A program made the translations under genes and the position numbers. The notes beneath the pieces are model-generated. The model did not search any database. It saw only the letters and a list, made by a program, of their open reading frames with translations, and was not told the origin of the DNA. DNA of 64,000 nt from Vitellaria paradoxa (Eukaryota > Streptophyta > Magnoliopsida > Ericales > Sapotaceae), in contig CM034233.1 of the NCBI GenBank assembly GCA_019916065.1, positions 41,766,862 to 41,830,861 on the forward strand, in the 5' to 3' direction. Numbering within the stretch: the stretch's first letter is position 1; each line of letters starts with the position of its first letter. Below, piece after piece: positions 1 to 8,976 of the stretch.

Positions 1-791
1 AATGAAGCAACGAAACTAAATCCTAAACTCTTAAAAAGAAAAGAAAATAAGTATCCAATCACTGAGGAGGTGGAGGTGGATGGGACTCTCTGATGTGATC
101 CAAAATGCTCTGCAGAAGGTGACTCTAGGTCTGCTGGGTCTGATGAATGTGCAGTAGGAGTTGGTGGTCATCTTCCTGGTTTTGCTCCAGGTGACTAATA
201 CGCTCAACCAAAGCTTTAATCTGAGCAGCTAACTCTATAATAGTAACCTCCTGCTCATCCTCCTCTGGCTTCTCTAAGGCGGATGGTCCACTCTCCTCCT
301 CTGACTCTTCTGTCTTCCTCTGACTCTTCTTTGATATTAAACCTTAGGATTTGGAGTAAAATGTGATGTTAAAAGGTTGTAATCCTGAGACTATGGGCAT
401 ATCATCCGTGATGTGGGCCTCTTTTCTTCTGAATATCTCTGTAAGGGCCCCTCCAAAAGGTAAGGCAGCTAAGGCTCTTAGATGCTTACAGGCATATACC
501 ACTTGGTGCCAGATGTATGAGGGCAAATCAATGGTCATCCCTGTCCTTATAGTATAAATCAGACGAGCCCTAAGGGGAGTACAATCTGAGTTCCTATTCT
601 GGGGCAACAGGTTTGTGCACGAAAACATGTGAAGTGCCCAATATTTATAGTTAAGTGCTGACACTGGCTTTCTATGCTCCCCAGTCCACTCCTGGTCCTC
701 TAATAGAATCTCTAAAACTAAGATGGGAAATGGTGGGGTACGCTCAGTAGGATAGGTGAACTCTGGGTTTTGAATTCAAGGTAACTGAAAT
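1..791 (-). pseudogene. Athila A third ORF (PF20167-like), distal part
   Basis: Minus-strand coding remnant, open from about 775 down to roughly position 340 and continuing as a Glu/Ser-rich, coiled-coil-like segment (about 340-60). It contains a run like RARLIYTIRTGMTIDLPSYIW followed by a helical stretch, the pattern I associate with the plant 'putative plant transposon protein' domain (PF20167). Its upstream half lies at 15209-15573, on the other side of the CACTA insertion. With one copy of the 3-bp TSD kept, the two halves are in the same frame, apart from one TGA stop. The gene leaves the window at position 1. The position downstream of Athila pol suggests the env-position ORF of Athila A (inference). 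Function unknown. Confidence 0.6.
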
Positions 792-794
792 ACT

Positions 795-806
795 CACTAC
801 AAGAAA
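795..806 (+). repeat. CACTA left terminal inverted repeat
   Basis: CACTACAAGAAA, 12 bp identical to the reverse complement of 15194-15205. TSD ACT lies immediately to the left. Confidence 0.95.
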
Positions 807-899
807 GGAGAGCTATAGTGACAAGTTTTTTGTGATAATAAAAAATAATGTTATAAATATATGATTTTTAGTGACAAAATTTTTTGTTGTCACTGAAAA

Positions 900-2560
900 T
901 ACATTTTAAGATTAATTTTGTAACAAGTAATATAAATTGTCACTGAAACGTTAATATTTAGTGACAAAAATATTTTATTATCACTGAAACATTAATATTC
1001 AGTGATAATGTTATTTATTGTCACTAAATCTCGGCACTAAAAGTTATAAAAAATTTGGCGCCAAAAAATTTACTCTTTTGGTGGAATTAAAATTTTTTTA
1101 TTGTGACAAAATTTATTTTTCATCACTAAAAATATTTAGTGACAAATTTTATTGTCAAATGAGTAAAATTTTACAAATAATTATTAAGTTCACGTTTCAT
1201 AATATTTATATTTACTATTTCTTTTTTATATTTACAGATTTTTGAAAATAAGCAATAAAAATATATTCATTAAATCTATATTCTTTTTGTTTCCAAAAAA
1301 ATGAAAACTTAAACAAAAAAAGTGTTTTTATTTATTTTTTGTTATAAACATTTTGTCAATTTTAACACTTTTGCTCATTTTTATGGTATCACATTAAAAA
1401 AAGTTATTTTATTCAAATATTTTGTTAAATTAAAATTATTTTTAATAAATAATATAATTGAAAAGTTATTTAATTTAATTAATTTAAAAATAAACAATTA
1501 TTTTAAGTTAAATTAAATTAAATAATTTCTTAATTATTATTAATTTGAATTGATTTTGATAATAAATTTAATATGATATATTTTTAGATTATTTTTGTGA
1601 CAAGTAATATAAATTGTCACTGAAACGTTAATATTCAGTGACGAGAATATTTTATTGTTACTAAATCTCGGTGCTAAAAGTTATAAAAAAAATTGGCGCC
1701 AAATTATTTACTCTTTTGGTGGAATCAAAATTTTTTTATTGTGACAAAATTTATTTTTCGTCACTGAAAATATTTAATGACAAATTTTATTGTCACATAA
1801 ATAAAATTTTACAAATAATTATTAAGGTCACGTTTCATAATATTTATATTTACTGTTTCTTTTTTTATATTTACAGATTTTTGAAAATAAGCAATAATAA
1901 TATATTCGTTAAATCTATGTTTTTTTGTTTCCAAGAAAATGAAAACTTAAACAAAAAAAAATATGTTTTTATTTTTTTTGTTATAAACATTTTGTCAAGT
2001 TTAACACTTTTGTTCATTTTTATGGCATCACATTAAAATAAGTTATTTTATTCAAATATTTTGTTAAATTAAATTATTTTTAATAAATAATATAATTGAA
2101 AAGTTATTTAATTTAATTTAAAAATAAATAATATAATTAAATTAATTTAAATAATTATTTTAAGTTAAATTAAATTAAATAATAATTATTAAATTAAATA
2201 ATTTCTTAATTATTATTAATTTAAATTGATTTCAATAATAAATTTAATATGATGAATTTTAAGATTATTTTTGTGACAAGTAATATAAATTGTCACTGAA
2301 ACATTAATATTTGTGGCAAGGATATTTTATTGTCACTAAAATATTAATATTCAGTGACAAAAGTATTTTATTGTTACTGAATCTTGTTACTAAAAGATAT
2401 AAAAACTTGGCACCAAAAAATTTATTGTTTTGGCACAATTAAATTTTTTTTTTTATAGAAAATTTTATTTTTGGTCATTGAAAATATTTAGTGACAAATT
2501 TTATTGACATTAAGAATAAAATATTACAAATAATTATTTGAAAATTAATTAATTTTATAA
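900..2560. repeat. Tandem ~677-bp repeats in left subterminal region of the CACTA
   Basis: A unit beginning near 'TGACAAGTAATATAAATTG' recurs at about 920, 1597 and 2273, giving 2.4 copies with a period of 676-677 bp. Each unit has AGTGACAA / TTGTCACT motifs at its start, a TTGGCGCCAA-like palindrome (present in the first two units) and a long AT-rich tail. Short ORFs at 1018-1245 and 1671-2036 are the same position in successive units and are not genes. Confidence 0.85.
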
Positions 2561-3061
2561 ATTAAAATTTTCAAACTAAAGTAAACCCCTACTTTCTCCA
2601 CTCTCAATTTGTTCACCACTACAATAATTAATAAAGACTACAGTTGGAAATTCACAAAGATCACGGTTTCAAAAAAGCATGATAAAGATTTGTCAGTTAA
2701 ATTTTTTATCTTAGTTTAATTAAAAAATTGAGATAAAAAGTTACTTTTAACACTTTTTGTCTCAATTTTATTAAAATCGTGATTGTATTTTATATATATT
2801 GTGTGTTTTTTAAAAGAAAAAATAAGTGAAAACCATATCTAGAAAAAAATCGAGATAAAAGAGTAAGGAAAATCATCTCTTAAAAAACAGTCAGATAAAA
2901 GATTAAGAGATAATTTTAATCTCCAGAAAAAAGTGAGATAAAAAATTGAAATAAAAAATAAGATAAAAATTATTCCGTACCAAACTCATGGGAGCTAAAA
3001 CCCGAAATTTTAGAAACAATTTTTGCATGCCCAGTGATTGATTTGCTTTCGAAGCGGGAGG
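2561..3061. other. AT-rich CACTA interior, no gene seen
   Basis: Low-complexity A/T-rich sequence with several 'GAGATAAAA' runs and short A-tracts. No coding signature is visible on either strand. It links the subterminal repeat block to the inverted-repeat cluster. Confidence 0.5.
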
Positions 3062-3186
3062 GCTACAGTAATGAAATCACTGCTGCCGCAGCAGCAAGAC
3101 GAACGGCAATGTTTTGCCATCCGGAAAAACAAACCGAAGCGGAGTGTAAAGCATGTAAACGCAATATATATATATATCTAAGACGG

Positions 3187-4247
3187 TAGAGCGCAAAAAA
3201 AAAAAAAAAAAACACATTTTGCTTAACATTTTTTATTTTTCATATTTTGATATTTTTTTTATTTTGCGTTAAAACACTCAAAATGACTTTTTATCATTTT
3301 TTATTTTTTCTGTAAATTCATTTTATATTTTTTAAAATAAATTTTGAAAATACAAGTAACTAAATGTGTTTTGAGCTGTTTTCCTTATTTTAAAAAACAC
3401 AAAATGAAAAATGAACTCAAAACAAGTATACCAAATTGCACTCAACTTTTTAGTAGTTAGTTTTTTTTTTTTTCTTAATTTAACATTTTTACCCTTCAAT
3501 GTTTAAATTTTGAACTTAACTTTTTAGTCATTATTTTTTTATTTTTTGTTAATTTAACATTTTTACCCATCAATGTTTAAATTTTTTATTTTTGAGTTTA
3601 TTTTTCATTTTGTGTTTTTTTTAAATAATGGAAACAACTCAAAACGCATTTTGTTACTTGTGTTATCAAAATTTGTTTTAGAGAATAGAAAATTGATTTA
3701 CATATAAAATAAAAAATTTCAAAAAGTCATTTTGAGCTTTTTTAATACAAAATAAAAAAAATCTCAAAATACGAAAAATAAAAAATGTTAAGCTAAATGT
3801 GTTTTCTGCTTTTTCATGTTTTGGGATTTTAAAAACATAAAACACTTAAAATAAAACATATTTAGTTACTTGTATTTTTAAAATTTGTTTTAAAAAATAT
3901 AAAATGAATTTACACATAAAATAAAAAATGATAAAAGTCATTTTGAGCTTTTTTAATGCAAAATAAAGAAAATCTCAAAATACAAAAAATGAAAAATGTT
4001 AAGGTAATTGTGTTTTCTGCTTTTTCATGCTTTGGGATTTTAAAAACATAAAACACTTAAAATAAAACATATTTAGTTACTTGTATTTTTAAAATTTGTT
4101 TTAAAAAATATAAAATGAATTTACACATAAAATAAAAAAATGATAAAAGTCATTTTTAGTGTTTTAACACAAAAAAAAGAAAATATCAAAATACAAAAAA
4201 TAAAAAATGTTAAGCAAAACGTGTTTTTTTTTTTTTTGCGCTCTACT
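3187..4247. mobile_element. Long-TIR MITE-like element, internally expanded
   Basis: The left end reads GTAGAGCGC, an A-run and ACACATTTTGCTTAAC. The right end is the near-perfect inverse, and similarity of the arms extends about 200 bp inward. The interior contains about three direct copies of a ~200-bp unit (from about 3640, 3865 and 4065) with landmarks such as TTACACATAAAATAAAAAATG. It shares long stretches with the 330-bp MITE at 22345-22676, so both belong to one family. It has no coding capacity. No clear TSD was found because the ends coincide with the outer inverted repeat. Confidence 0.6.
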
Positions 4248-4249
4248 AA

Positions 4250-4732
4250 CCAAACCAAACCAAACCAAGCCTTTTCCCACTAGGTGGGGTTGGCTATCTG
4301 GATTTGTCGACGCCAATTAGATCTATTTAGGGGCATGTCATCCGATAAATCTAGGTGGGTCAGGTCATATTTAATGGTTTCTTTCCAGCTTCTCTTGGGT
4401 CTTCCCTCTCCTACTCCTGGCAATCTCCATACTTTCACACCTTCTAACAGGTGCCTCTGCTGGACGCCTTCTAACATGGCCAAACCATTTTAATCGGTTT
4501 TCTCTCATATTATCTTCAATCGGTGCTATTTCTACTTTGCCCCTAATCTTCTTGTTCCTAATCCTATCTTTCCTTATAATCCTGTACATCCACCTTAGCA
4601 TTCTTATTTCCGCAACTGCCATCTTCTGATCATGATTATGCTTTACTGCCCAACACTCTGCTCCATATAACAGCGCTGGTCTAACCGCTTTTCGATCGCA
4701 CAAAACCCCCAAAGCACCTGTTAGATTTTTCA
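4250..4732 (-). pseudogene. RTE-type LINE, 3' terminal RT fragment
   Basis: Read on the minus strand this gives the C-terminal signature of plant RTE reverse transcriptases: RPALLYGAECWAVK, then MLRWM, IRNKKIRGKVEIAPIEDNMREN, RLKWFGHVRRRP and, after a frameshift near 4400, RGRPKRSW with a tail ending in QIQIANPT. It finishes in a short AAGGCTTGGTTTGGTTTGG repeat tail, as RTE elements often do. The upstream fingers and palm are missing. An in-frame internal loss lies just before RPALLYG. Dead fragment carried within the CACTA. Confidence 0.85.
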
Positions 4733-4973
4733 GATTTTTGCGCTCTACTGTCTCATATATATATATATATATATTGCGTTTGCACGCTTTACACTCCATT
4801 TTGATATGTTTTTCCGGATGGCAAAACATTGCCGTTTGTCTTACTATTGTGGCAGCAGTGGTTTCGCTACTGCAGTCCCCCACTTCCTTTGCTTTCCCTC
4901 CCCCATTGGTCCTTTCCATTAGTCGTCTTCATCAATAGGCAGAAAACCTAGGGCTAAAATAGAGGACCTTAGG

Positions 4974-5464
4974 TCACACGCAGTGTGCATCCCATTCCCA
5001 GCGTAAGGTCGCATAACCCCAATGCTTACACTGGCAAAGCTTCTTCACCATCGGGGCTTCCACATCACCTTCATCCACACACTTCAACCATCGGCGCATC
5101 TTTAATTCTTAGGGCTCCACCGCCCTCGACAACCGCTGCTCCTTCCTCTTCGTGACGATTCTCAGCGACCTCCCTATGTCACCGATGGCTGACGCCACCC
5201 AAGGCATCCCGGCCCTCTGTAACTCCACCAGGAAGAACTACTTAGGTCCCTTGAGAGAGTTGGTCGCTGGAATCAACCGCAAGGCGTCCCCAGAAGTCCC
5301 TCCGCTGAGCTGCATAGTTCTTGATGGGGCCATGGGGTTCGCTCTCAGGGTTGCTAAAGAAATGGGCATACCCGGTGTTCTTTTCTTCACAAATAGTGTT
5401 TGTGGGTTCATAGGTTATACCCAATATTGCCCCCAGATTCAAAAGGGTCTCATACCGCTCAAAG
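4974..5464 (+). pseudogene. Captured UDP-glycosyltransferase (UGT85-like) exon 1 fragment
   Basis: Codes for the N-terminal acceptor-binding half of a plant family-1 UGT. Recognisable landmarks are HAVCIPFPA, LTLAKLLHHRGFHITF, HFNHRRIF, ADATQGIPALCNSTRKN, CIVLDGAMGFALRVAKEMGIP and a hydrophobic stretch ending GLIPLK. This order matches UGT85-type enzymes. Defects are stops near 5000 and 5110 and a frameshift near 5080. The start Met and the C-terminal PSPG box are absent. Similarity ends at AAAG|GTAACT (5464/5465), a plausible splice donor, so intron sequence seems to have been captured too. It lies on the plus strand within the CACTA, consistent with transduplication. It cannot make an active enzyme. 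Confidence 0.85.
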
Positions 5465-6240
5465 GTAACTTCTCCCCCAAATTTTAGAATTCATATTTAT
5501 TCATTAATGTTTCTCTTGCAAGGTGTTTGATTTCTTGAATGACTAATTTTCTCTGCGTATTCCCCTATATATGCCTGACTGTTCTTCTACTGATAGGAAG
5601 GATCTATTGTAATTTGCATTGAAAAACATAACAATCAACCTGATATTTCAATTTTTATCTTTCTTGTTGACATTTCCCCTTTCCATTAATTCACATTCAA
5701 ATATATATACAGTTTATGATTTCCCTTTTAATAGCTGGTTTGTGGTGCTGTGCAAAGTGATGTGGGTGGTTGTGGTAGATTGTTTAGTGATGGCAGTTGC
5801 GATGCAATTTGGATAAGGTTTATGGGTTGATGCACATTTCTAGTGAAGCAGTCATGTTATGTAATTGTAGTGCCACCAATGCACTGTTGTCACATTTGTG
5901 CAATAGCAATGTAGCTGGGAATTGTGAGCATGAAAACAAAATGGTAAAAGTATCAACATTGATAGTGGTTCATGAATATTGTCACCCCAAACCTTAAGTA
6001 CCAATTTTGAATCCTTTGTGCTATGTCCAATCTAGGCAAATGAGCGTGTGCATCCTTTAATACTGTTGCTGTTGGATTGTCTTATCTTAAATGACATCTC
6101 GCTGTACAGATGAGACTATATTTCTTCTCCAATCCCCTCACACACACCCAAACACATACACACACCCCCCAACCTAAACAACCACAAAAAAAAAAAAAAA
6201 AAATGCATCTCATAATTTATATTATAATTCATATCTTTGT
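5465..6240. other. Probable captured intron / spacer, no gene
   Basis: Follows the UGT exon at a GT dinucleotide and looks intron-like: T-rich, with no sustained ORF and many short stop-bounded runs. It includes a CA-rich microsatellite and an A-tract around 6130-6205. It ends where the WD40 fragment begins. Whether it is all UGT intron or a mix of both captured genes cannot be decided by eye. Confidence 0.4.
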
Positions 6241-6437
6241 TGTTAAGTTCTGATGGTTCAACTTTTGTGCTGTACCTGTACTCAAGTGGGTTCCAAACCA
6301 ATTACATCAGTTGCCTCACTGTCAAAGTTGTGGTTACTAGTCACTTTATCCAAGGATGGAGCTTTTCAAGTGTGGAAGACACGAGTGATACTTAATCCTA
6401 ATAGACCTCCCATGCAAGCAAATTTTTTTGAGCCTGT
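6241..6437 (+). pseudogene. Captured WD40-repeat gene exon fragment (TWD40-1-like)
   Basis: The plus-strand peptide contains GSKPITSVASLSKLWLLVTL, SKDGAFQVWKTRVI and NPNRPPMQANFFEP. SKDG..QVWKTR is a typical WD40 blade, and the following Pro/Asn-rich segment reminds me of plant TWD40-1 / TSET-type WD40 proteins (recalled, not searched). Similarity stops at about 6437, just before a GT dinucleotide that could be a splice donor. Only one exon or less is present, with no start or end of the gene. It is the second host fragment in the CACTA, in the same orientation as the UGT piece. Confidence 0.5.
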
Positions 6438-7679
6438 AGGTTACCTTAAAGAATCCAACTCTCCCTGCCTTTATCATAAAAATAATAATAATTCTGATTT
6501 AATTTTGTGCTATGGCATAGGTATAATGGTGCCTCTCTTCTATTTTCTTTGTACTGGTAAATTTTTTTTAATATGTGCTTAAATATATTATTGTTGTTAT
6601 TTTGAATGTTGGTGACGTCGCAATGTCATTGTTTGCCTTTTTGGCAACAGCACCCCATCTTAGTAAAGAAAATGGAGTAAGAACATAATTTAAAAACGAA
6701 AAAAGCCATATGGTTTCAAATTTCATGCAACCAAGCTTTATTTTTTTTCCTAGCTATGGCATAATTGTTAAATCCAGGAGTGCTTTATCGTGAAAATAGT
6801 TTTTCGCGATTTAGCATTTTAATCAGATGTATGAACTTCTTGATCTTGGATTTTATGTTTGTCTTTGTATCACAAAAGTAGTTGAATAATATTGTTGGTT
6901 TAGCTCAAACTCCAGTCAAAATTTGCTACTTTTGGGTGCACAGATAATTGAGAACCAATCCAACATAAGTTATACATTTTTGGAACATGAGATGTAGCAG
7001 CACTTTAGCACTATTGGGTCTCTTTTGCTTTCACTTGTGACAATGTGAGCTTATTATGTTGTTCTGGTAATAGGTTTGTCTTAGAACTAGTTGAGCCCTA
7101 GCAATTCCCAAAGCCTATCTAAAAAAAAAAAACGTTGCGGGGTGAAGGTCTAGCTTCACTCATATGTCTTTGGTTAAATTTTGATTCTTGGTTCAAGTAG
7201 CTTGGTTAGCTTATTAAGGTATTTACAAGTCAAGGTTTGGTTTCATTAATCTCACCAAGAATCCTTGATGGGAACCTCAAGTGACCTACCGAGTTTAGTT
7301 GGAAGCACAATTATCTTGATGATGTCACCTAAATCAGTTATGTGGAGGAGTGAAATTTTTAATAATTTTGGTTGTCTTAAAAAGAAAAAGGGAGATGACC
7401 ATTGTTTTGAATCAGTCATGTGGGGTTCAACCCCCGGTTAGGGCACCCCAGTGCCAATATTTGCACAAGTTATTTTATATCTTTGCGTGATTGTGCAGGT
7501 TAATTCCCTGAGATTAGGATTCATTATATGTTGTTGTGCTCTAAAAAACTAAACACACAAAACACATACCGTCAAGGCCAGCTAATGATGTGGGGCTTAT
7601 GAGCATACAAGATCCTCTATTTGTAAGGTAGAAAAGCTAAAACCTTGTCATGTTTTTCTCTTGCTAGTGCAAAATTGGC
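6438..7679. other. CACTA interior, intron-like, no gene recognised
   Basis: T-rich sequence without a sustained ORF, probably captured intron or intergenic DNA next to the WD40 fragment. It has an A-tract at about 7122-7133. A B-box-like GGTTCAACCCC lies at 7424-7434, but no matching A-box was seen upstream, so I do not call a SINE. Confidence 0.4.
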
Positions 7680-7918
7680 TACTTGTCTCAGCCAAATCTA
7701 TTGTGCACTTTTATTTTTTATTTTTTATTTATAATGTGTAGTTTTTAATTTTTATTTATAATCTGCAGTTTTTATTTCTTTTGATATTATGCAGTTTTTT
7801 TTTTTTTTTTTCATATTGTACAGTTTTTTGGTTGTATTTTTTGTGCAGTATTTTTTATTTTATTTTATGCATTTTTTTATTTTTTTCATAATGTGCAGTT
7901 TTATATATATATATATAT
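7680..7918 (+). repeat. T-rich degenerate tandem repeat ending in (TA)n and CAG
   Basis: Repeated units resembling T(n)-ATAATGTGCAG-T(n) recur at least six times (around 7730, 7765, 7790, 7825, 7845 and 7895). They are followed by a (TA)n tract and TACAG at about 7917-7921. This has the form of a polypyrimidine/AG acceptor region amplified in tandem. Confidence 0.6.
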
Positions 7919-8158
7919 ACAGCCTCTTGTATTGAACCGGAGAAACGTGTCAAAGGGAAATACAAATGTATGAAAGTTGATATGAAGACTAGAAATGAAA
8001 AGTTAGACGTATACGTCCCTGATGACATATTAAGGGTTGAGGGAGACAATGCAAGAGACGTTGCCAATTATTGTGGCTACATTGTTCAAAACATTGCTCC
8101 ATTATTTGTTGAGAAAGAAAATAGTGAAAAAGAAATGGTAAAAGTATATGCAAGTTAG
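7919..8158 (+). CDS. Hypothetical terminal exon inside the CACTA
   Basis: Open frame after the TATACAG motif, running through MKVDMKTRNEKLDVYVPDD, a GDNARDVANYCGYIVQ segment and ending KEMVKVYAS before TAG. The T-rich tract and AG just upstream make a 3' splice acceptor plausible. The length, about 75-80 codons, fits a last exon. I do not recognise the family. It could be the last exon of a CACTA-encoded protein or another captured host fragment. No promoter or upstream exon was identified. Confidence 0.3.
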   Translation, partial: TASCIEPEKRVKGKYKCMKVDMKTRNEKLDVYVPDDILRVEGDNARDVANYCGYIVQNIAPLFVEKENSEKEMVKVYAS

Positions 8159-8639
8159 GGTGACGTTGTAGATTCAAATTGTGTAAGAGTTAAGTCTATT
8201 TTTTTGTTTTCTAATTTGAAAAATTGTAATTTCGCTTATGTTCGAATTGGGCATACTAAATATAAAACATTTTGAATACTTATTTTTTCCTTTGTAGGTT
8301 AATTTTTATATAGGATACTTGATAATATTGATGGTTCGGAGCTGCTTTTGGCTACTTTAGGATATTTAGTTACTAATATTTTCTATTAGTTACTAATATT
8401 TTCTATTATGTCTTAATCACTAATTGTAGTACACTAGAGACGAACATCATTAGAATACTGTAAAATCTTTTATTGGCCATTATTAAGACAAATTTATGTA
8501 TTGGATATTTTTAAATTTTTATGTAGCATATGCATTTCATTTACTTTAATTTCTTTATTGAAAGTTATTTACTAGGTAGAAGTAACTTGAAAATTTTAAA
8601 TGATGAAATTTAATTGTAAAATTACAAATTACTTATAGT
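8159..8639. other. CACTA interior, no gene seen
   Basis: AT-rich sequence without coding signature. It contains a short direct duplication of TTAGTTACTAATATTTTCTA near 8365-8405. Confidence 0.4.
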
Positions 8640-8892
8640 AACAAAGAGACTTGTCACAAAAAAAAAAAAAGAGGTGAAGTGACAATAAAATAGTTGTTAC
8701 AGCATCTCATATTTGTTACGTACCAAGCACATTATTTGTGACGAAAGGGATTGTCACTAGACATAGTTATTGTGACAATGAAATTATTTGTCACTGTTAT
8801 ATACTTTTTATGACAAGGGATAAAATTGTTACTAGATGTAGTTTTCGTGACGACAAAATTATTTGTCACTATTATGTAATTTAGTGACAAAA
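8640..8892. repeat. Right subterminal repeats of the CACTA, outer block
   Basis: Dense copies of TTGTCAC / GTGACAA motifs, for example near 8650, 8750, 8795, 8860 and 8882. This block is separated from its continuation (14802-15193) by the LINE insertion. Confidence 0.8.
8878..8892 (+). repeat. LINE target-site duplication, left copy
   Basis: AATTTAGTGACAAAA, 15 bp identical to 14787-14801. The duplicated target is itself a CACTA subterminal motif. Confidence 0.9.
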
Positions 8893-8976
8893 AGTAATCC
8901 CATAGAGCTTCTAACCCACCCCACCAATCTCTCTCTAGAAAATGCTCTCGGTGCGTGATTAGCTTCCTTTGCTAAC

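Larger units (their letters stand above)
3062..4882. repeat. Large inverted repeat cluster (outer arms 3062-3198 and 4733-4882)
   Basis: A segment of about 140 bp occurs in direct orientation at 3062-3198 and as its reverse complement at 4733-4882. Shared landmarks are CGGCAATGTTTTGCCATCC, an (AT)n tract and GTAGAGCGCAAAA. A second inverted repeat, starting GTAGAGCGCAAA(n) and lying inside the outer arms, bounds the element at 3187-4247. The RTE tail occupies 4250-4732 between the inner unit and the right arm. Confidence 0.75.

Noticed and set aside
1018..2036. ORFs of 75 and 121 codons (1018-1245 and 1671-2036)
   Set aside because: They are homologous positions in consecutive 677-bp tandem units of the CACTA subterminal region, AT-rich with no codon bias or motif.
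4284..4493. Plus-strand ORFs over the RTE tail
   Set aside because: Antisense to the RTE RT C-terminus, which has clear family motifs on the minus strand.
6253..6582. 109-codon ORF as an intact small gene
   Set aside because: Only the central part matches a WD40 exon. Both ends read into intron-like sequence, so it is a captured fragment.
7395..7510. Possible SINE with B-box GGTTCAACCCC at 7424-7434
   Set aside because: No A-box at the right spacing, no TSD and no poly(A) end found.
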